Positions 34,501 to 44,700 of a stretch of DNA of 64,000 nt are shown one piece after another. Origin of the DNA: Paenibacillus sp. Soil750 (lineage in GTDB: Bacteria > Bacillota > Bacilli > Paenibacillales > NBRC-103111); contig NZ_LMSD01000023.1 of the NCBI RefSeq assembly GCF_001428045.1, forward strand, positions 434,001-498,000, given 5' to 3'. Position 1 is the stretch's first letter, and each line of letters starts with the position of its first letter. The position numbers and the translations under genes are program-made. The notes beneath the pieces were generated by a model. It saw only the letters and a program-made list of their open reading frames with translations. It ran no database searches and was not told the origin of the DNA.

Positions 34501-34596
34501 AGCAACGTTATAGCATACTTTTTCCTGTATTGTTGCTTAAATAAAGTGTATGTTACTATTGGAGAAACGACCATCACATACCGAAGGGGAATACGT

Positions 34597-36414
34597 ATGG
34601 CCCTAACGAAATGGATCCATCGGTGGATTGCTGTTGTGCCGAACATGAAGTTAAATCAGAGGTTTTTGGCCAGCTATCTACTAGTTTGCATTATTCCGCT
34701 ATTAATTGTAAGTACAATCATTTATTACCAATCTGCAAATAGTTTGGAAGAAGCTTCACAAGAATTTGCTGCGCTGTATACGTCGCAGATTGAATCGTCC
34801 ATGAATGACTTTCTTCAGGAGTATGACAGGGTGACGAAGACGGTTCTGATAGACAACGACATCCTGTCTCGTTTAGGTGAAGAGAAGCTCCCGATGGCCG
34901 AATTGATTGTCAATAATAATATGATCAACCGTATTCTAATGAGAATTGCATTACTCAAGCCGGAAATTAGTTACATGACGTTGATTACGAAAGGGAATAA
35001 TGTCTATCATTACTCCAATACCTCCAGCGTGGTGAATGAAAGCATTCTGCTGCAGCAGGATTGGTACAGGAAAAGTATGGATCCAGAGGAGACGTTGTTC
35101 ATCACGCCCTTGCACGATCGATCCTATTACGAGGATAAAGGTGAAGGCGCGGTTCTGACAGTGGGCAGAGTGTTGCTTAATGCCAATGGCTCCTACGCGG
35201 GTGTCCTGTTAATTGATATGGACCCATCCCATTTATTGAAGCTCAATGAGAATTTTATTGTGGCACGAGACCGTTATGATATGCGAGTTATTGTTAGCAA
35301 TAAAAAAGGAGAGATGGTGTACCACTCCGATTTGACCAGTGGTAAGACGAATTGGAAACAGCTCTCTGCCAGTCAGCGCAACCCTGCAATAGAAAAGAAC
35401 GACGAGAAGATGATTGTATTAACGGGTAGTATGGCATCTAATCAGCTAGAGGTAAGAACCGAGATTCCTCGTGATAAATTGTTACTGAAAATCGGGAATA
35501 TGAAAGTGTCGACTATCCTAGTTATTGCTATTAGTTTTCTGTTTATTATGCTAATCTCGATTGCCATGAGCTCCTATATTACGAGGCCTATTATGAATCT
35601 TCGTAGAAGCATGAAGCAAGCGGAAGCAGGGCTATATCATCCGATTGAGCTGAAAATACCTAATGACGAAATCGGAAGTCTGATTCATAGCTATAACAAA
35701 ATGATCATTACGATTAAGACGCTGATTGAAGAAGTCTATTTGGCAGAAATTAAGCAAAGGCATGCCAAGTTTCTGGCGCTTCAGCACCAAATCAATCCCC
35801 ACATGCTTTACAATACGCTCGAATCCATACGAATGAAAGCGCTTGTAAAGGAGCAGGATGAAATCGCCGGCATGATTAAGATTCTCGCTCGTATGTTCAA
35901 ACTGTCGTTGGGGAAAGAAACAGGTCTTCATTTGGTCAGCAATGAAGTGGATTATACGATGAACTATTTAAAGCTTCAAAATATTAGATTCGACGACCGA
36001 TTTAAGTTACATGTCCAAATGAGTGAAGACGTGTTGCAATGCCGCATTCTGCCACTTATATTCCAACCTATTGTAGAGAATAGCATCAACCACGGTTTTC
36101 ACGACTATAGCAAGGTGATGAATATTTATTTGGAAGGAACCGTTACGGAAGAGAATGATCTCAGGATCCGAATTTCGGATGACGGTGAAGGCATGGATCC
36201 GTCACAAGTCGATGAACTCAACAAAAAACTGAGTGAAGCGGAAGCGAATAAGTTGAAGTTGGATGACTTAATTGAAGCATCGGGGATGAGCATAGGTCTG
36301 AGAAATATTGCGGAACGAATCAAGCTGCAGTATGGAGATCGGTATGACATGACGGTGAATTCCTTGCAGGGCGAAGGCACAGTTGTTGAATTTCGTATAC
36401 CCAGACGAGAGTAA
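34597..36414 (+). CDS. YesM-type membrane sensor histidine kinase
   Basis: The start at 34597 (MALTKWIHRW) has AAGGGGA eight bases upstream; the longer frame to 34471 runs through the terminator, so it is rejected. A membrane segment at about residues 22-42, an extracellular sensor (Cache-like) to about 300, a second membrane segment (ILVIAISFLFIMLISIAM), a HAMP segment, the His_kinase motif LQHQINPHMLYNTLESIRMKA, and an ATPase with N box (PIVENSINHG) and DDGEGM. The response regulator follows within 31 bases. The pair likely controls the transporter and PL8 lyase downstream. Confidence 0.92.
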   Translation: MALTKWIHRWIAVVPNMKLNQRFLASYLLVCIIPLLIVSTIIYYQSANSLEEASQEFAALYTSQIESSMNDFLQEYDRVTKTVLIDNDILSRLGEEKLPMAELIVNNNMINRILMRIALLKPEISYMTLITKGNNVYHYSNTSSVVNESILLQQDWYRKSMDPEETLFITPLHDRSYYEDKGEGAVLTVGRVLLNANGSYAGVLLIDMDPSHLLKLNENFIVARDRYDMRVIVSNKKGEMVYHSDLTSGKTNWKQLSASQRNPAIEKNDEKMIVLTGSMASNQLEVRTEIPRDKLLLKIGNMKVSTILVIAISFLFIMLISIAMSSYITRPIMNLRRSMKQAEAGLYHPIELKIPNDEIGSLIHSYNKMIITIKTLIEEVYLAEIKQRHAKFLALQHQINPHMLYNTLESIRMKALVKEQDEIAGMIKILARMFKLSLGKETGLHLVSNEVDYTMNYLKLQNIRFDDRFKLHVQMSEDVLQCRILPLIFQPIVENSINHGFHDYSKVMNIYLEGTVTEENDLRIRISDDGEGMDPSQVDELNKKLSEAEANKLKLDDLIEASGMSIGLRNIAERIKLQYGDRYDMTVNSLQGEGTVVEFRIPRRE

Positions 36415-36444
36415 CCAGCAGATTGATGCAAAGGGGGAATTTAT

Positions 36445-37983
36445 ATGAGGCTGGTCATTATAGATGACGAGAAAGGGATTGTAGATGGCTTGAAAACCAT
36501 TGTGAGGAGTTATTTGCCGCAATGTGAAGTGGTCGGGACGGCGCACAATGGAATCGAGGGTTGTAAGCTTGTACAGGAGTTGCAGCCGGACATCGTGATA
36601 ACGGATATCCGAATGCCGCAATCTGACGGTTTAGAGATGATCCGCAATCTGACATCTTCCGGCTGTAAGTCCAAATTCATCATTTTGAGTGGATATGCTG
36701 AATTTGAGTATGCCAGAAAAGGGATCGAGCTAGGGGTGAAGTTTTACATCACCAAGCCTGTCGAAGAAGATGAACTCGAAGAATGCGTAACCAAAGTCAT
36801 TGCAGAGATCAACATGGAGCATGTGCAAGCACGGCAAGGGAATGAATGGGTGTTAAAAGATATTCTGATGACTGGTTATAACTCCTCTACACATGAGAGC
36901 AAAATATTAAACGTATTGCCTATGCCTATTTCTGGGCATCAATGTGTATGCGCACTATTGGAATTCGCGTGTGAACCAGGCAAACTGCAGGAAGAGCGCA
37001 TTCTAGGGAAATTGATGGAAGACTTAGGACATGACAATCAGGTTCAAGCATTTCGTTATGAAGGCTCTCAGTTTGCAGTCATAATACTGAATGAAAAGCT
37101 TATCGATGAAGCAAAACTGCTTCGTGATGTGAAAAGTCTGCAAGAGTGGTTCAATCAGATCTGGGGGATACTGGTAACAGTGGGAATCGGTCGGCCGTAC
37201 CCAGCTCCAGACGGATTGAGCACTTCGTTCGAAGAGGCACAGCAGGCGCTGCGCTATAAGTTGATTAAGGGTACCAACGCAGTCGTTCCCTACATGGAGA
37301 TCGAGCAGATTTCGGACACCGGCAAAGTCGTATCGGAAGAGGACATGGCCATGTTGGAGAAATGTATCGAAGATATGGACGCGGAAGGCAGCAGTGTGAT
37401 TATTCAACGGATCTTCCGGACCATCGAGGCGGAGAATCGTATGAATCTTGCCGAACTTCAGCATCAAATCTTACTTATTCTATTATCCAGCATGAAACGA
37501 ATGACTTTTATGCAATTACAGATGAACGATTTCCTTGGCAAATTTATGCTTTCCCAGGATGCAATATCCCGTTTCAAAACACTGGACGAATTGAAATTAT
37601 GGTTGATACAAGCGACTGAACGCATCATTGAGCACAAATTGATTCGCAGTACGCCGAAGAAAAAAGATGTGATTTCCGATATTAAGGAGTACGTAGCGGT
37701 CCATTATAATAGTAATATCACCTTGGCCGACTTATCAGCCAGATTCTTTATTAATCCATATTATCTGAGCCAGCTGTTTAAGGAAAAGACGGGGGATACG
37801 TACTTAAGTTATGTGATGGGAATTCGCATTAAGAAAGCGAAAGCGTTGTTGGAAGAAACGGACTTGAAAATATATGAAATTTGCCAGATGGTCGGGTATG
37901 CGGATACGACTCATTTCAGCAAACTGTTCGAAAGGATGAACGGCTGTACACCAACCGAATATAGAAAAAAGTGTAAAATATAG
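36445..37983 (+). CDS. YesN-type response regulator with AraC HTH
   Basis: A 512-residue regulator. Receiver domain with D7/D8 and phospho-acceptor D54 in IVITDIRMP, and the conserved lysine in FYITKPVEEDEL. The central ~270 residues are the variable linker common in YesN proteins. The C-terminal 100 residues are the AraC double helix-turn-helix (NITLADLSARFFINPYYLSQLFKE; LKIYEICQMVGYADTTHFSKLFER). It pairs with the 34597 kinase. A direct repeat just ahead of the 38171 promoter is a candidate target. Confidence 0.93.
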   Translation: MRLVIIDDEKGIVDGLKTIVRSYLPQCEVVGTAHNGIEGCKLVQELQPDIVITDIRMPQSDGLEMIRNLTSSGCKSKFIILSGYAEFEYARKGIELGVKFYITKPVEEDELEECVTKVIAEINMEHVQARQGNEWVLKDILMTGYNSSTHESKILNVLPMPISGHQCVCALLEFACEPGKLQEERILGKLMEDLGHDNQVQAFRYEGSQFAVIILNEKLIDEAKLLRDVKSLQEWFNQIWGILVTVGIGRPYPAPDGLSTSFEEAQQALRYKLIKGTNAVVPYMEIEQISDTGKVVSEEDMAMLEKCIEDMDAEGSSVIIQRIFRTIEAENRMNLAELQHQILLILLSSMKRMTFMQLQMNDFLGKFMLSQDAISRFKTLDELKLWLIQATERIIEHKLIRSTPKKKDVISDIKEYVAVHYNSNITLADLSARFFINPYYLSQLFKEKTGDTYLSYVMGIRIKKAKALLEETDLKIYEICQMVGYADTTHFSKLFERMNGCTPTEYRKKCKI

Positions 37984-37996
37984 CCAGTGAAGCCAT

Positions 37997-38036
37997 GCCC
38001 CTTCTCTCCAAATCAAGGAGAGAAGGGGCGTTTTTT
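37997..38036 (+). terminator. Strong intrinsic terminator after the YesM/YesN pair
   Basis: GCCCCTTCTCTCC (37997-38009) pairs perfectly over 13 bases with GGAGAGAAGGGGC (38017-38029), followed after one G by six T. Confidence 0.93.
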
Positions 38037-38042
38037 GTCGGA

Positions 38043-38074
38043 AAACTTAAAAGTACCCTAGTGTAAACTTAAAA
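38043..38074 (+). promoter_or_regulatory. AAACTTAAAA direct repeat, candidate AraC/YesN activator site
   Basis: AAACTTAAAA occurs at 38043-38052 and 38065-38074, exactly 22 bases apart, or about two helical turns. The second copy ends nine bases before the -35 at 38083, the usual arrangement for AraC-family activators. Confidence 0.55.
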
Positions 38075-38082
38075 ACCCCCCT

Positions 38083-38111
38083 TTGAGCTTTTATTAGAAT
38101 CACGGTATATT
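38083..38111 (+). promoter_or_regulatory. Probable promoter of the LplB/LplC operon
   Basis: TTGAGC (38083-38088), 17-base spacer, TATATT (38106-38111), 60 bases before the first permease. Confidence 0.65.
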
Positions 38112-38170
38112 TTATTCATGAAAACGGATTCAATTAGATAGATCAACAAGAAGGATGTGGAGAGAATCAA

Positions 38171-39136
38171 ATGAACAGCACAATGTCTGTTGCTGGCAAG
38201 GGGGAGTTGGCAAAGCGAACGGGAGTACGTCCAATCTCAATGCTTTGGCACAATATTAAAACCTATTGGCCGCTTTATGTGATGGCTATCCCTGGTATGG
38301 CATTTATTATTATTTTTAAGTACATTCCACTAACTGGATCACTTATCGCTTTTCAGGATTATTCGGTGTTTAAAGGCTTTATGGACAGTCCTTGGGTTGG
38401 TCTCAAGCACTTTAAGACTTTGCTGGATTACCCAGATTTCAATCGGGTGTTTACCAATACACTCATTTTAGGCATATTGAAGACTCTGTTCGTGTTCCCC
38501 GTACCGATCGTGTTGTCCCTGATGATTAACGAGGTCAGGAAAGCTGCACTCAAGAAAGGGATTCAAACTGCTTTATATATCCCGCACTTTCTATCGTGGG
38601 TTATCGTAGCGGGAATCGCATTTGACTTGTTCGCCATGAGTGGATTGTTCAATATGGTTATCGGTTGGTTCGGTTTTGATCCTGTCTTGGCCATGCAAGA
38701 GAGTTCGTATTTCCGGCCTATCTATGTGCTTACCGGACTATGGAGGGATGCTGGCTGGGGCACGGTCGTCTACATGGCGGCTATCAGTTCAATTGATCCG
38801 CAGCTATACGAATCGGCGATGATGGATGGGGCATCAAGATTCAAACAGATGAAACATGTGACATTCCCGTTGCTGCTTCCAACAATTCTTGTACTGTTCC
38901 TATTAGAAATAGGGAATTTTATGGAACTAGGCTTCGATCATGTATATAACCTGTTGACGCCGATGACGTATAGTGCCGGAGATATCCTAGATACTTATGT
39001 GTTCCGGACGGGCATTCAGCAAGCGCAATACAGTTTTGCGACAGCCGTTGGATTGTTTCAGTCAATCATCGGATTTATCCTGGTCTACACGTTTAATCGA
39101 TTGTCCAGGAAAGTTTCAGATGGGGGGCTTTGGTAA
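38171..39136 (+). CDS. Sugar ABC transporter permease, LplB type
   Basis: A 321-residue permease of the LplB family used for polysaccharide-derived oligosaccharides. Features include the N-terminal segment MAIPGMAFIIIFKYIPLTGS and the EAA loop LYESAMMDGASRFKQMKHVTFPLLLPTI. It is encoded with the 39139 permease and the 40071 lipoprotein; no ATPase is nearby, so a shared MsmK-type ATPase is expected. Confidence 0.92.
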   Translation: MNSTMSVAGKGELAKRTGVRPISMLWHNIKTYWPLYVMAIPGMAFIIIFKYIPLTGSLIAFQDYSVFKGFMDSPWVGLKHFKTLLDYPDFNRVFTNTLILGILKTLFVFPVPIVLSLMINEVRKAALKKGIQTALYIPHFLSWVIVAGIAFDLFAMSGLFNMVIGWFGFDPVLAMQESSYFRPIYVLTGLWRDAGWGTVVYMAAISSIDPQLYESAMMDGASRFKQMKHVTFPLLLPTILVLFLLEIGNFMELGFDHVYNLLTPMTYSAGDILDTYVFRTGIQQAQYSFATAVGLFQSIIGFILVYTFNRLSRKVSDGGLW

Positions 39137-39138
39137 TT

Positions 39139-40005
39139 ATGCATTTGTCCAAAAGTGAAAAGGCATTTGGATATGGAATCTTAGTATTGCTCTGTATCTT
39201 CTCGGTCATTGCCTTGATTCCACTCCTGTCGGTCATCTCGATCTCGTTCAGTTCGAGCCGGGCCGTGGATTTAAACCTCGTGACGATCTGGCCCAAGGAA
39301 TTCACATTTGACTCATGGTCATATTTGCTAGCGCGATGGGATTTGTGGAGATCCTTCATCTTGACAGTATTTACAACCGTTATCAGCACATTTCTCGCCT
39401 TGCTGGTCACTGCACTATTAGCGTATCCTTTATCTAAAAAAGAATTCCTTCCCGCAGGTATTCTCATGGTTGCGGTGGTCATTACGATGGTGTTCAAGGC
39501 GCCAATCGTCCCTTATTTTCTTACGGTACGAAGCATCGGCTTGTATAACAATCCGTTGGTGCTAGTCATCCCCCATATATTAAGTCCTTTTAATCTCATT
39601 ATTATGAGGACATTCTTTAAACAGTTCCCGAAGGAACTGGAGGAAGCGGCTTTTATGGAAGGTTGCGGTTACTTCCGAATGTTGTTCTACTTTGTGCTTC
39701 CGCTATCCAAAGCTGTACTCGCGACACTGGCGTTATTCTATGGGGTTGTTGTGTGGAACCAATTCCAACATCCGCTCTTTTTCATCCAGAATCCGGATTG
39801 GTTTCCGCTCCAGTTGAAAATCAGACAGTTTATAACCGATCCGAACGAAATGCCTTTTGTCGAGTCCATTATGGATATTAATTATAGTGAACGCACATTG
39901 AAATCTGCTACTGTTGTATTTGCCATTATCCCAGTTGTTCTCGTCTATCCTTTCGTGCAGAAATACTTTGTCAAAGGAGCCATGATCGGCTCTGTGAAAG
40001 GGTAA
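39139..40005 (+). CDS. Sugar ABC transporter permease, LplC/YtcP type
   Basis: A 288-residue permease from the ATG at 39139, with GGGGGG upstream inside the end of the previous gene; a TTG at 39130 is less likely. Six membrane segments, the EAA loop KELEEAAFMEGCGYFRMLFYFVLPLS and the C-terminal QKYFVKGAMIGSVKG typical of LplC. Its start is two bases after the LplB stop, so the two are translationally coupled. Confidence 0.92.
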   Translation: MHLSKSEKAFGYGILVLLCIFSVIALIPLLSVISISFSSSRAVDLNLVTIWPKEFTFDSWSYLLARWDLWRSFILTVFTTVISTFLALLVTALLAYPLSKKEFLPAGILMVAVVITMVFKAPIVPYFLTVRSIGLYNNPLVLVIPHILSPFNLIIMRTFFKQFPKELEEAAFMEGCGYFRMLFYFVLPLSKAVLATLALFYGVVVWNQFQHPLFFIQNPDWFPLQLKIRQFITDPNEMPFVESIMDINYSERTLKSATVVFAIIPVVLVYPFVQKYFVKGAMIGSVKG

Positions 40006-40070
40006 TTCATCTCGGTTTAGAAGCCCCAAGGGCTATTAAATAGGAATACCAATTTAGGGGGAATTCACAA

Positions 40071-41651
40071 ATGTCATGGAAGAAGCTAAGTGCAATTACG
40101 TTAACTGCGGCAATGGCGGTATCCGTATTCAGCGGCTGTGCCAAGAAAGAAGAGACCGGCAGCCAAAGTCAATCCAAGAGCCCATCTGCAACAGCTGCAA
40201 CCGAGGAATTGGTAGATCTTGAAGTCTGGTACTCGAATCTCGGATTTAAGCCAATTGAGAAAGGCAGCAAACTATATGAGTTTTATAAAAAGGAGCTCGG
40301 TGTAGGAGTCATCCACCCTTATGTGGAATGGAACGGCGGGACATCCTATCTGAATCAGTTGAATTTGAAAATTGCAGCGAATGAAATGCCGGATATGTTC
40401 TTTCCACAGCAAGGCATGGAAGCAAGTCTAGCCAAGAACGGCGCCATAGCGGATTTGACGGAACTCCTTCCCAAATATGCACCCAATCTATGGAATGCGA
40501 TTCCCAAAGATGTGTGGGATATTGTGAAGGCTAACGATCCTACAGGTCAAGGTCGCATTTATTATGTGCCTGGTGTGCTGGATTATGGAAGAATGGGCGG
40601 ACTGATCCGCAAAGATTGGCTGGATAAAGTCGGCTTGCCGATGCCGAAGACGCAAGAAGATTTTGTCAAAGTGCTGGAAGCGTTCCGGGATAAAGATCCG
40701 AACGGTAACGGCAAGAAAGATGAACTTCCGACAGGTGGTCGTGAGCAGGCAGCATGGATGGATGAACTGTTCGCCATGTATGGTGTAGCTATGAATGAAG
40801 GTAAACCGGACTGGGACATCTACGATGGGAAGTTGACTTACGCAGCTGTAACGCCAAATATGAAAGCATCGTTGGAGTTTATTGCCAAGCTGTATAAAGA
40901 TGGATTATTGGATAAAGAGACCCTTTTGAATAACAAGGCGCAATGGGACGGCAAAATCGATTCCGATAAGGTAGGCATATATTATCACTGGGCTGAGGAT
41001 GCTGGTGGACACGTGGAGAAAATCTTCAAAAACACCAACGTGAAGGGTGACTACTCCGTTCTACCTATACCAGAAGTGCCAGGATTCAAAGGTTTCTATA
41101 CACAGAAGAAGATGGGAAGCCCGATTTGGGTTGTCAAAAACAATAAGGATCAGAAGAAGCTGATGGCTACCATGAAGCTTTTGAATAATCTGTATGACAA
41201 GAGCAAATGGGAGAATCTATTCTACGGTGCTGAAGGGATGCACCATGAAGTGAAAGACGGCAAAAAGGTGTCCATCGCCCCAGATAAGAGCACGCAAGAG
41301 AATAAGCTGTTCCAGCCATTTAACGATCTAGATACGTTGGAATACAAAACCAATTTGTTGAAAAATGCGACTTCACCTGAGCGTCTATGGGCATTAGGGC
41401 AAAATACAAGAAACATGGCGGAGAATCAGAAATACGTGAAAACGATTGCGGGAGACGGTTTGCCTGCTAGTATCTATGATGGCTTGGCGGATATTAATAA
41501 CCGTACACTGTATGTCGAGTATGTAACTAAGATTATCCTTGGGCAATACCCGATCAGCAAGTTTGATGAATTCGTCGAGAAGTGGAATAAGTCCGGCGGT
41601 GAAGAAGTAACGAAGCGTGCAAGAGAGTGGTATGCCAAAGTAAAAAAATAA
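40071..41651 (+). CDS. Extracellular solute-binding lipoprotein (LipO/YtcQ type)
   Basis: A 526-residue lipoprotein with lipobox FSGC (C23) and a Ser-rich tether. It fits the large solute-binding proteins that partner with LplB/LplC, with DFVKVLEAFRDKDPNGNGKKDELPTG and the C-terminal ILGQYPISKFDEFVEKWNKSGG. It should catch oligosaccharides made by the 41727 lyase. ATG after AGGGGGAA. Confidence 0.92.
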   Translation: MSWKKLSAITLTAAMAVSVFSGCAKKEETGSQSQSKSPSATAATEELVDLEVWYSNLGFKPIEKGSKLYEFYKKELGVGVIHPYVEWNGGTSYLNQLNLKIAANEMPDMFFPQQGMEASLAKNGAIADLTELLPKYAPNLWNAIPKDVWDIVKANDPTGQGRIYYVPGVLDYGRMGGLIRKDWLDKVGLPMPKTQEDFVKVLEAFRDKDPNGNGKKDELPTGGREQAAWMDELFAMYGVAMNEGKPDWDIYDGKLTYAAVTPNMKASLEFIAKLYKDGLLDKETLLNNKAQWDGKIDSDKVGIYYHWAEDAGGHVEKIFKNTNVKGDYSVLPIPEVPGFKGFYTQKKMGSPIWVVKNNKDQKKLMATMKLLNNLYDKSKWENLFYGAEGMHHEVKDGKKVSIAPDKSTQENKLFQPFNDLDTLEYKTNLLKNATSPERLWALGQNTRNMAENQKYVKTIAGDGLPASIYDGLADINNRTLYVEYVTKIILGQYPISKFDEFVEKWNKSGGEEVTKRAREWYAKVKK

Positions 41652-41673
41652 AGTGCGGATGATGAATTCTCAC

Positions 41674-41704
41674 AGAGGCAGTCCTACGATCATGGGCTGC
41701 CTCT
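41674..41704 (+). other. Stem-loop between the lipoprotein and PL8 genes
   Basis: AGAGGCAG (41674-41681) pairs perfectly with CTGCCTCT (41697-41704). No T run follows, so it may be an mRNA-protecting or partially terminating element. Confidence 0.5.
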
Positions 41705-41726
41705 CCATGTTAGAAAGGGAGGTTTC

Positions 41727-44700
41727 ATGATGGAAAGATTTGCAAGAAGAGGCTTGTCGGCTATGCTAGCCTTGACGATGGTGATCAGCTTGTTCGCTGG
41801 GCTTGGCGTTCCTATCGCGAAAGCTTCTACCCAGCAATACAATGTAATCGCTTCCCAAGATAACTTTGTGAGGAAAACGGTTTCTAGTCCCGATTATAGC
41901 AATATGATTAATGGTGGGGATGGGGCAAATAAACCGCAATACCTGAACGTCAAAGAAGCTACAAGGGAGGCTTATCTGCAATTTGATCTAAGCAATTATC
42001 CCGAGCATATCACGTCGGCTACTTTGTACTTGTACGGTAGAAACTCTGAAACTGCACCTAACACGGTAACCGCAAAGGTATATGGCGTGAATACACCGAA
42101 TGCCGACAATTGGAATGAGGGCACGATTACTTGGAATACGAAGCCTAGTCTCGGGAATAATGTAATCGGTTCCATGACATTCCCCCCTAACCTATCTGGT
42201 TCTGCTTGGGCAAGCTTAGACGTGACCGCTTTTATCCAAAGTGAGCTTACTGCGAATAAAATTGCCACGTTCGCTGTAGCGGGCTCGAATGCGTTGATCC
42301 GACTTGAATCCCATACCACCAGCGTTAATGATACAACAGGCCAAAAAGCTAAGCCGTATCTTGTGATTAACGGTACGCCTGCTTTGAAGGCAGTTACATT
42401 ACAATCCGACGCATCATCAATCGGGCTGGGCCAAACGACAAACCTCACACAAATGGGGATGTTGGATACGAATATGCCAGCGAATTTATCTGGCGCGACC
42501 GTCCAGTATTCGAGCGATAGTCCACATATCGTAATCGATAACCCCTCTGTTGGTGTAGCTAGGGCCGTCTCTAACGGTACCGCCACTATCACAGCATCCG
42601 TCACGCTGGAGGGTGTCACAAAGACGGCTGCCATTTTGCTCACCGCTGATGGAGCTGCACCTGCCGAAGTTACTAATCTGTCAGGTAGCTTGGTTAACGG
42701 TGTGTACACGCTGACTTGGGCGGATCCAGCGGATGCCGATTATGCAGGTGTGAGCATTTATAATGGGAGCACACTCCTTGGCACTGTCGCCAAAGGCAAT
42801 GCTGCCTTCCAAGCAGTCAATCTGAATGCTGGACAGTCCTATACGTTAACCTTGAAGACAACAGATTTGGCGGGTAACCTCTCGACGGGAACAAGCTACA
42901 CGTTCGTCTACGAGGATCTGAATATTCTGAAGGAGGTAATACTGTCTCCTAGCACGGATATGGTGAAGCCAGGACAAACCGTTTCGTTTACTGTATCCGG
43001 AAAGATGAAAGACGGATCTACTGCAGATCTGTCACAGGCTAACGTAACCTATGTTAGCAACAGCGGCAGCCTCGCGTTCGCGAGTGCAGGAAATAGTGTG
43101 GCGAACGCGGTCTATGCGGGACCGGCCAATATTAAAGCGATTGTTAAGCTGGATGGCATTACGCAAGAGTCATCACCCGTGTTGGTTCGGGTATACCCTG
43201 TTGCTCAGGATCAGTATGATGAGCTGAGACTCAAGTATGTTCAGAAGCTGACCGGCTACGACCCCGACGATTCGTATGACGTGAAGGATCCGGATATCAA
43301 TCTGATTATCCGTTCCTTGGACGGCGATGCCAAAAACTACTGGGACTCGCTGAATAAAACGACCTACACATGGGCGGATTTGACCTCGACGACCAAGTCG
43401 GTGGAGTTGGCAACAGCATCGTCCCGGCTGAGAGCGATGTCTAAGGCATGGGCGACTTACGGTTCGGTTTATTATCAAAACGAGGCGTTGGTTCACGACA
43501 TTATCGAGAGCTGGGATCGTTTCAATGCGACGCGCTATAACGAGAACATCGCCATGTATGACAATTGGTTTGATTGGCGGGTCAATGTGCCCAACAATAT
43601 TAATGACTCGATGATTCTTTTATACGAGACGATTCCATACAGTGCCCATCCCGATCTGATCGATAAGTTAAACCGGGGCATTGATAAGTTCGACCCTTCG
43701 GCCTCGTACACCGGGGCAAACCGTGTGTACATTAGCAAGGCTATAATTCTGAGAGGAATTACGGGAAAGAACAGCAGCAGAATTCAAATGGGCTCGGGCG
43801 GACTGACGGACGTGTTCCCGAATGTGAAGTCCGGTGACGGATTCTATGATGACGGTTCTTTCATTCAGCACGATTATTTCCCTTATGCCGGTGGATACGG
43901 CAAAGCGCTTCTACAGGACATTACGGATACATTATGGTTAGTAAGCGGCAGTGAATGGGATAACGAAGACCCACAGAAGTCGAATATTTTCGACTGGTAC
44001 TTTGAAGCGTTCGACCCCAACATGTACAAAGGACAAATCATCAATGCGATCGACGGCAGGGAAATATCCAGAGAGTATACCTTCTTGGGATATGGCATCG
44101 TCAATGCGCTGCTGACACAGGTTGAACTAGCCGGAAACCCATTTGTGGAGAGACAGAAAAGCGCGATCAAATACCATATTGAAAATGCCAGCGTCCGATC
44201 TTTTCTGAGCACATCAACCATCTGGAGTATGCAAAAAGCTAAGAAAATTCTAAATGACCCGACGGTTCAGGCTTACACGCCGCCTAGTGGCAACTTTAAT
44301 TTTTACAATCAAGACAACGTGGTTCACAGAGGCAACGACTGGCTATATAGCATCTCGATGCACTCAGACCGCATAGCGAACTATGAGACCGTAAGCAATG
44401 AAAACCTGAAGGGCTGGTATGAAGCCGACGGCATGACTCAGCTCTACCTAGATCCCTTGGATTATCTGTCTCTATTCTGGACCACGGTAGATCCAAGCCG
44501 TTTGCCAGGTATAACTGTCGACCGAGATGTGAATCGGCCTGCAGCTACATCCGCCAACCGTCCCTACGTGGATATAAGCAAGTTCGCAGGTGACGGGGAG
44601 TTGATGACAAACAGCTGGACTGGCGGCGTATCGATGGATCGTGAATACGGTACGGCAGGCATGGACTTCAAACAGCATAATTATTCGGATATGGATGTTT

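Noticed and set aside
34471..34596. N-terminal extension of the YesM-type kinase
   Set aside because: The segment includes the selO terminator hairpin and has no ribosome site; the ATG at 34597 does.
41996..42709. Long antisense frame of 237 codons
   Set aside because: It lies wholly inside the giant PL8 gene, opposite Ig-like repeats; composition reflects the sense strand, and there is no ribosome site or recognisable domain.
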